Source of the DNA: an uncultured Cytophagaceae bacterium
Lineage (GTDB): Bacteria; Bacteroidota; Bacteroidia; Cytophagales; Spirosomataceae
Assembly: GCA_903960725.1 (NCBI GenBank)
Contig: CAJCBY010000056.1
Span: forward strand, 1-18,636
Direction: 5' to 3'
DNA: 18,636 nt
Shown here: positions 14,410 to 18,636 of the stretch, piece after piece
Layout: each line of letters begins with the position of its first letter
Numbering within the stretch: position 1 is the first letter of the stretch
Translations under genes and position numbers: made by a program
The notes under the pieces: model-generated
The model's input: the letters and a program-made list of their open reading frames with translations, nothing else
What the model was told of the DNA's origin: nothing
The model's database searches: none

Positions 14410-14637
14410 ATGGCAAATTTGGCCGACTTGAAGATTGGTGAAAAGGGTGAGATTGTGGGCTTCACGGACGAGTTGCTTTCATTGAAACTATTGGAAATGG
14501 GTTGTTTGCCGGGAACAGAAGTGGTTTTGACACATTTGGCTCCCTTTGGTGACCCTATCGCCATTCGCGTTTCTGGTTCCTATACTTTGTCTATGCGGAG
14601 AGAAGAAGCGGAAACGATGTTGATTAAACGAACATAA
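14410..14637 (+). CDS. feoA: Ferrous iron transport accessory protein FeoA
   Basis: Small cytoplasmic SH3-like protein of 75 residues needed by or regulating FeoB. Seen: LADLKIGEKGEIVGF (4-18), the family turn LLEMGCLPGTEVVL (27-40), PFGDPIAIRVSGSYTLSMRREEAETM (45-70) and a basic end. The frame could begin at a GTG (14404) six bases earlier. I prefer the ATG at 14410 because it gives a standard MANLADLK start and ATG is far more common. It is directly followed by feoB with 3 bases between stop and start, as in most feoAB operons. A perfect -7 box lies 33-40 bases upstream. Confidence 0.93.
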   Translation: MANLADLKIGEKGEIVGFTDELLSLKLLEMGCLPGTEVVLTHLAPFGDPIAIRVSGSYTLSMRREEAETMLIKRT

Positions 14638-14640
14638 ATT

Positions 14641-16767
14641 TTGGCAAAAACACCTAAAATAGCACTGATTGGTAATCCCAATGCAGGTAAATCCTCTCTT
14701 TTTAATTCCTTAACGGGTTTGAATCAGAAGACGGGAAATTTTCCTGGGGTAACCATGGAGAAGTTAACGGGTGTTTGGGAGCTTGAGCCTAAGCGTTCGG
14801 TGGAGATTCTGGATCTGCCGGGCATTTACAGTATTTATCCAAAGTCAATCGACGAGGAATTAGTCATCAATATTTTAGGGGATCCGAAGCATCCTGATTT
14901 TCCAGATATGGCGATTGTCGTCGCTGATGCCTCTAATTTAAAGCGAAATTTGCTATTGTTTTCACAAGTAAGAGACCTGGGAATTCCTACGGTCTTGGCT
15001 TTGAACATGATTGATGTGGCTGAAAATGAGGGTTATGTCATTAACTCCATCAAATTAGCGCGCGAGTTGAGTGTGGAGGTAGCAGAGGTGAATGCCAAAA
15101 AAGGTATAGGTCTTAATGGCTTGAAATTGGCTGTTATAAAAACCTTAACAAATCGTTTTGCCTCTAATGACGCGTTGCCCTTGCCTATTTCAGAGGAACT
15201 TATTCAGGACATTCAAGCAGAATTTGGGGAAGCCGAGCCTTACCGTTCACTATTGTGGTTAATGGAACACGATCGCATGAAGATGTTCTCGCAACAGCAA
15301 AGGGAGTTGTTAGATTCTATTCAAGCTAAACACCAGTTTTCAGGAAAGAAATACCAGTCTGAAGAGACGGTCAAGCGATACGAACAAATAACCGAAGTCG
15401 TAGATCGCTGTGTAATTAATTTAAATCGCCAGTGGGATGCAGTACCTGTTAAAACCTGGACGGATCGTTTAGATAAATTCTTTTTGCATCCGGTGGGTGG
15501 CTACTTATTCTTTTTAGCGATTCTTTTTGTGATGTTCCAAGCAGTATTTACCTGGGCAACTTATCCGATGGATGCGATTGATGGGGCTGTTGCTTCATTA
15601 AACGATTGGCTGAAAGGCGTTTTGCCAGACTCTGCTTTGACGGGATTACTGACGGATGGTCTGATTGCCGGAATTGGTGGGGTGTTGATTTTTATTCCAC
15701 AGATCGCCTTCTTGTTTTTGTTTATTTCCATGTTAGAGGAAACGGGTTACATGTCGCGGGTGATGTTCATTATGGACAAATTGATGCGTCGATTTGGCTT
15801 GAATGGGAAGTCGGTAGTGCCCTTGATTTCTGGAGTTGCTTGCGCGGTGCCGGCGATTATGAGTACACGTTCTATCGGTTCGTGGAAGGATCGTTTGATT
15901 ACAATTTTAGTTACACCTTTGATGTCCTGCTCGGCTCGTTTGCCTATTTACACGGTTTTAATTGCGTTAGTCGTCCCAGAAAAGAACACCTTGTTTGGCC
16001 TGTTTAACTTGCAAGGGGTTGCCTTGTTCGGACTTTATTTGTTGGGCTTTTTTATGGCCTTGGTTTCTGCCTGGGTGATGAAAGTGATTTTGAAAGCGAA
16101 AGAACGGAGCTATTTTATCATGGAATTGCCTACCTACAAAAGCCCTCGTTTTAAACATGTCGCGTTGACTATTTGGAATTCGGTGAATGCCTTTGTTTTT
16201 GAGGCGGGTAAAATTATTGTAGCGATTTCGATCGTGCTATGGGTGTTAGCGAGTTATGGGCCTGGGGAGGAAATTGCCAAAGCAGAAACCAGAATTCGCC
16301 AAGAAAATCCAACCTTGACCGGTTTAGGTTTAGAGAATAAAATTTCAGCGGAGAAGCTAGAGAACTCCTATGCGGGGCATTTTGGAAAGTTTATCGAGCC
16401 GGCCATTCGACCACTCGGGTATGATTGGAAAATAGGGATTGCCTTAATTACCTCGTTTGCTGCGCGGGAAGTCTTTGTGGGTACGATGTCTACCATTTAC
16501 AGTATGGGAGGCGAAGTGGATAATGAAAATGCAACGATTAAAAATCGGATGCGCGCAGAAATTAATCCAGCGACAGGAAAGCCGATGTACGATGCAGCTT
16601 TAGGATTCTCTCTTTTAATATTCTACGCTTTCGCGATGCAATGTATGAGCACGCTAGCTACAACTTACCGCGAAACCAAGTCCTGGAAGTATCCTTTAAT
16701 TCAGTTTAGCTACATGACGGCTTTGGCCTATTTGTGTGCCTTCGCCGTCTACCAACTGTTATCTTAG
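14641..16767 (+). CDS. feoB: Ferrous iron transporter FeoB
   Basis: Inner-membrane Fe2+ transporter of 708 residues with an N-terminal GTPase. G-domain motifs: G1 GNPNAGKS (11-18), G2 near T38, G3 DLPG (58-61), G4 NMID (122-125), and a G5-like NAKKG (151-155). A helical linker domain (about 165-265) follows, then the membrane part with two Gate-type repeats: GIGGVLIFIPQIAFLFLFIS (344-363), SGVACAVPAIMSTR (397-410) with C401, C430 in MSCSARLPIY, and SFAAREVFVGTM (605-616). The C-terminal region FSLLIFYAFAMQCMSTLATTYRETKSWK (656-683) is typical. The first in-frame ATG lies inside the G domain (M39), so translation must begin upstream, most simply at the TTG at 14641. The gene follows feoA by 3 bases. 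Its TAG stop shares two bases with the stop of the convergent thioesterase gene. Confidence 0.95.
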   Translation: MAKTPKIALIGNPNAGKSSLFNSLTGLNQKTGNFPGVTMEKLTGVWELEPKRSVEILDLPGIYSIYPKSIDEELVINILGDPKHPDFPDMAIVVADASNLKRNLLLFSQVRDLGIPTVLALNMIDVAENEGYVINSIKLARELSVEVAEVNAKKGIGLNGLKLAVIKTLTNRFASNDALPLPISEELIQDIQAEFGEAEPYRSLLWLMEHDRMKMFSQQQRELLDSIQAKHQFSGKKYQSEETVKRYEQITEVVDRCVINLNRQWDAVPVKTWTDRLDKFFLHPVGGYLFFLAILFVMFQAVFTWATYPMDAIDGAVASLNDWLKGVLPDSALTGLLTDGLIAGIGGVLIFIPQIAFLFLFISMLEETGYMSRVMFIMDKLMRRFGLNGKSVVPLISGVACAVPAIMSTRSIGSWKDRLITILVTPLMSCSARLPIYTVLIALVVPEKNTLFGLFNLQGVALFGLYLLGFFMALVSAWVMKVILKAKERSYFIMELPTYKSPRFKHVALTIWNSVNAFVFEAGKIIVAISIVLWVLASYGPGEEIAKAETRIRQENPTLTGLGLENKISAEKLENSYAGHFGKFIEPAIRPLGYDWKIGIALITSFAAREVFVGTMSTIYSMGGEVDNENATIKNRMRAEINPATGKPMYDAALGFSLLIFYAFAMQCMSTLATTYRETKSWKYPLIQFSYMTALAYLCAFAVYQLLS

Positions 16768-17213
16768 AAAGAAAAGGGAATCGAAGTTGCCGCTAGGTTG
16801 CTTACCCCTTTTGCGAGCAATTTTCCTTCTGCGTTGTGCAATTTAGCTTCAATGTTTGCCACCTTTTTTCCTACGCGGTGAATTTCCGTGGTAACGGTAA
16901 TTTTCTCGTTTGCCTTAGCGCCGTAGAGGAAGTCGATGTATAAATTGATCGTCACATACAGGTGATCTATTTTAGCGGTAATCAAGGTCATTCCCATCAT
17001 CTCGTCTAACATAGCAGAAATTACGCCCCCATGAATGACCCCAGCGTGGTTTAAGAAGTCTGGACGAACAATGAATTCAGCAGTTAATTTTCCTGCCTCC
17101 GCTTTAACCAAGGTTCCATCAAGCCATTTGCCGATAGGTGCTGGATTTCCGTCCGCAATTTTTTTATTTAAGTTCGCGTTTAGGTAGGCTAAAACTTCGT
17201 TATTTGGTTCCAT
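16764..17213 (-). CDS. PaaI-family hotdog thioesterase
   Basis: Acyl-CoA thioesterase-like protein of 149 residues with a single hotdog domain (about 28-140). Seen: FLNHAGVIHGGVISAMLDEMMG (53-74), with the HGG motif (61-63) and the acidic pair D70-E71 on the following helix, where the family places its catalytic carboxylate; then a late strand TTEIHRVGKKVANIEAKL (108-125). The open frame extends to 17291, but the extension runs into the DUF2147 gene, and the ATG at 17213 gives the expected length. It lies 28 bases after DUF2147, probably in the same transcript. It is distinct from the menI-like thioesterase (the sequence around HGG differs), so a different CoA-ester substrate is likely. Its stop overlaps the feoB stop. 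Confidence 0.85.
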   Translation of the reverse strand: MEPNNEVLAYLNANLNKKIADGNPAPIGKWLDGTLVKAEAGKLTAEFIVRPDFLNHAGVIHGGVISAMLDEMMGMTLITAKIDHLYVTINLYIDFLYGAKANEKITVTTEIHRVGKKVANIEAKLHNAEGKLLAKGVSNLAATSIPFSF

Positions 17214-17241
17214 AAGGTATATATTTAGGCGGTATTGTGAA

Positions 17242-17661
17242 TTATGATCTTGTCCAAGTAGACGTTCTGCCAAACATAGCGGTTCCCACAAAACCCCGTA
17301 TATCTAGTGTTTTGTTCCCGTCCCTTATTTTTAAGATGCAATCATATGTTTTTCCTGAATTAGGGTCGTAAATCGTTCCATTTTCCCAGGAGGACCCTGT
17401 GAACTTAAAGTTTTTTAAAATCACAGCTCCGACTAAGTCTTTGTTTCGCAATTTTTCATCTGGATTTTTTGTATCCTTTTTGCCGGGTATTTTTCCCCAG
17501 GATATTTTGCCAAAATACTGATCCCCTTGCTTAAAGATCACAATTTTTCCATCCTTTTCTTGAGATAACCATTCCCCTAGAATAGCATCTGCATTTGAAC
17601 TTGCTAGCAAAGAAACCGATAAAAAATAGAGTGGAATAAATGATAAGCAGAACCTTTTCAT
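17242..17661 (-). CDS. Exported DUF2147 domain protein
   Basis: Small secreted protein of 139 residues. A signal peptide is evident (basic MKRF, hydrophobic 5-20, probable cleavage after ASSNADA near 26). The mature part shows the DUF2147 pattern: LGEWLSQEKDGKIVIF (28-43), DTKNPDEKLRNKDLVGAVILKNF (63-85), W92-x2-G-TIYDPNSGKTY (92-106), and a C-terminal RGFVGTAMFGRTSTWTR (122-138). No enzymatic role is established for the family; members are often near envelope or stress genes. The open frame could begin at 17718, but two -7 boxes (17707-17723) sit at or just after that codon, so the ATG at 17661 with its clean signal peptide is the likely start. It probably heads a two-gene transcript with the thioesterase. 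Confidence 0.88.
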   Translation of the reverse strand: MKRFCLSFIPLYFLSVSLLASSNADAILGEWLSQEKDGKIVIFKQGDQYFGKISWGKIPGKKDTKNPDEKLRNKDLVGAVILKNFKFTGSSWENGTIYDPNSGKTYDCILKIRDGNKTLDIRGFVGTAMFGRTSTWTRS

Positions 17662-17706
17662 GTGAACAGATAAATTTAGCGTAGATGTTGATTGAAAATA
17701 TAGAGT

Positions 17707-17723
17707 CAAAAGTAGCAAAACTA
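17707..17723 (-). promoter_or_regulatory. Tandem -7 promoter boxes for the DUF2147-thioesterase unit
   Basis: On the minus strand two perfect TAnnTTTG matches stand one base apart: TAGTTTTG (17723 to 17716) and TACTTTTG (17714 to 17707). A third, 7/8 match (TATATTTT) lies at 17702-17695. Any of them would give a leader of about 25-50 bases before the ATG at 17661. No clear TTG -33 element was found, so the box actually used cannot be chosen. Confidence 0.4.
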
Positions 17724-17770
17724 TTCTTGACCCTAAAATTTAATTTTTTAAGGCAGAAAACTTCGGAAAA

Positions 17771-17801
17771 TTGTGGCTATCAAATGGAATGCTTATTTTT
17801 G
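17771..17801 (+). promoter_or_regulatory. Candidate Bacteroidota promoter (-33 and -7) for phosphosulfolactate synthase
   Basis: TTG at 17771-17773 is followed after 20 bases by TATTTTTG (17794-17801), an exact TAnnTTTG box at the expected spacing. This is the best complete promoter in the window. The predicted start of transcription is near 17806, about 40 bases before the ATG at 17845. It also excludes the longer reading frame that would begin at 17773. Confidence 0.55.
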
Positions 17802-17844
17802 TAGATATTTGGCACAAAACGTACCACTTCTGTTACAAACAATT

Positions 17845-18606
17845 ATGAATTATCATTTAAATCAAATTCCTGATCGTACAACTAAACCACGTCAAAAAGG
17901 TTTAACGATGGTGATGGACAAAGGACTAAGCCTGCGTCAAGTAGAAGATTTCTTAGAGATTGGCGCGGATTATACCGACATCGTGAAATTAGGCTGGGCT
18001 ACTTCCTATGTGACGCCTAATTTAAAAGAGAAATTAGCACTATATAAGTCAGCTGGCATTCCGGTCTATTTTGGAGGAACGCTATTTGAAGCTTTTTATA
18101 TCCGTGGTCAATTCGAAGATTACCGTCGTCTTTTAGACGAATTCGGGATGGAGCATGCGGAAGTTTCGGATGGTTCCATCGAAATGGAGTCCGATATCAA
18201 ATGTGAATTAATTCGCACGCTGGCCACTCAGGTAACCGTACTTTCAGAGGTAGGATCTAAGGATGAAGCAAAAATCATCCCCCCTTATAAATGGATCAAA
18301 TTGATGCGCATGGAATTAGAAGCCGGTGCCTGGAAAGTGATCGGAGAGGCGCGTGAAGGAGGAAATGTGGGTCTATTCCGTGCATCTGGAGAAGTTCGCC
18401 AGGGATTAGTGGAAGAAATTTTAACGGAAATTCCGGAGGATCGTATCATCTGGGAAGCACCCCAAAAATCACAACAAGTTTGGTTCGTGAAACTAGTAGG
18501 AGCGAACGTAAACGTAGGAAATATTGCTCCGCAGGAGGTTATTTCATTAGAAACGATTCGTTTAGGATTACGTGGCGATACGTTTGACCACTTCTTAACG
18601 AAATAG
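17845..18606 (+). CDS. comA: Phosphosulfolactate synthase (ComA family)
   Basis: Cytosolic TIM-barrel enzyme of 253 residues that adds sulfite to phosphoenolpyruvate to form phosphosulfolactate, the first step to sulfolactate and, in methanogens, coenzyme M. In bacteria the product feeds sulfonates such as sulfolactate or cysteate. Seen: TKPRQKGLTMVMDKGLSL (13-30), DIVKLGWATSY (45-55), GIPVYFGGTLFE (71-82), VSDGSIE (107-113), LSEVGSKD (133-140) and GEAREGGNVGLF (167-178), all in the order expected of the family, with the Lys and Glu residues that would bind the phospho-substrate. The frame runs back to a GTG-type or earlier codon at 17773, but the promoter placement puts the real start at the ATG at 17845. 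Bacteroidota sulfonolipids need cysteate-type precursors, so a link to sulfonolipid synthesis is plausible but not shown. The neighbours give no pathway context. Confidence 0.88.
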   Translation: MNYHLNQIPDRTTKPRQKGLTMVMDKGLSLRQVEDFLEIGADYTDIVKLGWATSYVTPNLKEKLALYKSAGIPVYFGGTLFEAFYIRGQFEDYRRLLDEFGMEHAEVSDGSIEMESDIKCELIRTLATQVTVLSEVGSKDEAKIIPPYKWIKLMRMELEAGAWKVIGEAREGGNVGLFRASGEVRQGLVEEILTEIPEDRIIWEAPQKSQQVWFVKLVGANVNVGNIAPQEVISLETIRLGLRGDTFDHFLTK

Positions 18607-18611
18607 TTCGG

Positions 18612-18636
18612 ATGCTGCAGCTTTTATTAGATCTAC
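18612..18636 (+). CDS. Possible start of the next gene (partial)
   Basis: An ATG five bases after the comA stop opens a frame reading MLQLLLDL to the window edge. The short spacing and hydrophobic start suggest a co-transcribed membrane or exported protein. Eight codons are too few to name it or to be sure it is coding. Confidence 0.3.

Noticed and set aside
15606..16007. A 133-codon open frame on the plus strand inside feoB
   Set aside because: It is frame-shifted against the conserved FeoB gate region and resembles no protein family.
17773..17844. A 24-codon N-terminal extension of the phosphosulfolactate synthase
   Set aside because: The extension overlaps the predicted promoter and is unlike the family; the ATG at 17845 gives the normal length.
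1..18636. tRNA, rRNA, CRISPR arrays, insertion sequences, prophage genes or toxin-antitoxin pairs
   Set aside because: Reading both strands showed no cloverleaf-like sequence, spaced direct repeats, transposase or integrase motifs; nearly all bases are accounted for by housekeeping-type genes.

Overview
The window (18,636 bases) is a compact chromosomal segment of a Bacteroidota bacterium, most likely a Cytophagales-type (freshwater or soil) aerobe. The reasons are Bacteroidota-type -7 promoter boxes (TAnnTTTG), little sign of Shine-Dalgarno sequences, a LytS/LytTR sensor-regulator pair, a ccmBCDEF cluster with the variant CxxxY-type CcmE, and a ComA-type phosphosulfolactate synthase. The genus is not settled by the sequence. 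There are no mobile elements, rRNA or tRNA genes, CRISPR arrays, or non-coding gaps above 300 bases. The longest intergenic stretch is about 180 bases.

Layout from left to right. (1) Minus strand, 1-3153: an orphan OmpR/PhoB-type response regulator, an exported GHL10/DigH-like glycosyl hydrolase, and a ferredoxin-reductase-like electron-transfer protein cut by the window edge. (2) Plus strand, 3221-4297: an AI-2E family membrane transporter. (3) Minus strand, 4275-6719: a three-gene operon of histidine phosphatase, LytS-type sensor kinase and LytTR response regulator. (4) Plus strand, 6765-8269: a menI-like hotdog thioesterase overlapping a menF-type isochorismate synthase, two menaquinone-pathway steps. 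(5) Minus strand, 8258-14308: a tightly packed seven-gene run of ccmB, ccmC, ccmD, ccmE, ccmF, a 72-residue two-TM protein of unknown function, and a CNNM/CBS/CorC-type membrane protein. (6) Plus strand, 14410-16767: feoA-feoB ferrous iron uptake. (7) Minus strand, 16764-17661: a DUF2147 exported protein and a second hotdog thioesterase. (8) Plus strand, 17845-18606: phosphosulfolactate synthase, followed by the likely first codons of another gene.

Several genes share a respiratory and iron theme: menaquinone synthesis, cytochrome c haem delivery, ferrous iron uptake and a flavin/2Fe-2S reductase. This is a grouping by inference; only the operons themselves are visible. The most interesting element is the Ccm cluster. 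Its CcmE carries cysteine (C126-x3-Y130) where the classical haem-binding histidine should be. Its CcmF has a very large extracytoplasmic domain. No ccmA, ccmG, ccmH or ccmI lies in the unit, and an uncharacterised small membrane protein is embedded in it. Two architectural patterns also stand out: a repeated TAATATG stop-start junction (one-base spacer) between co-directional genes, and 3' overlap of all three convergent gene pairs.
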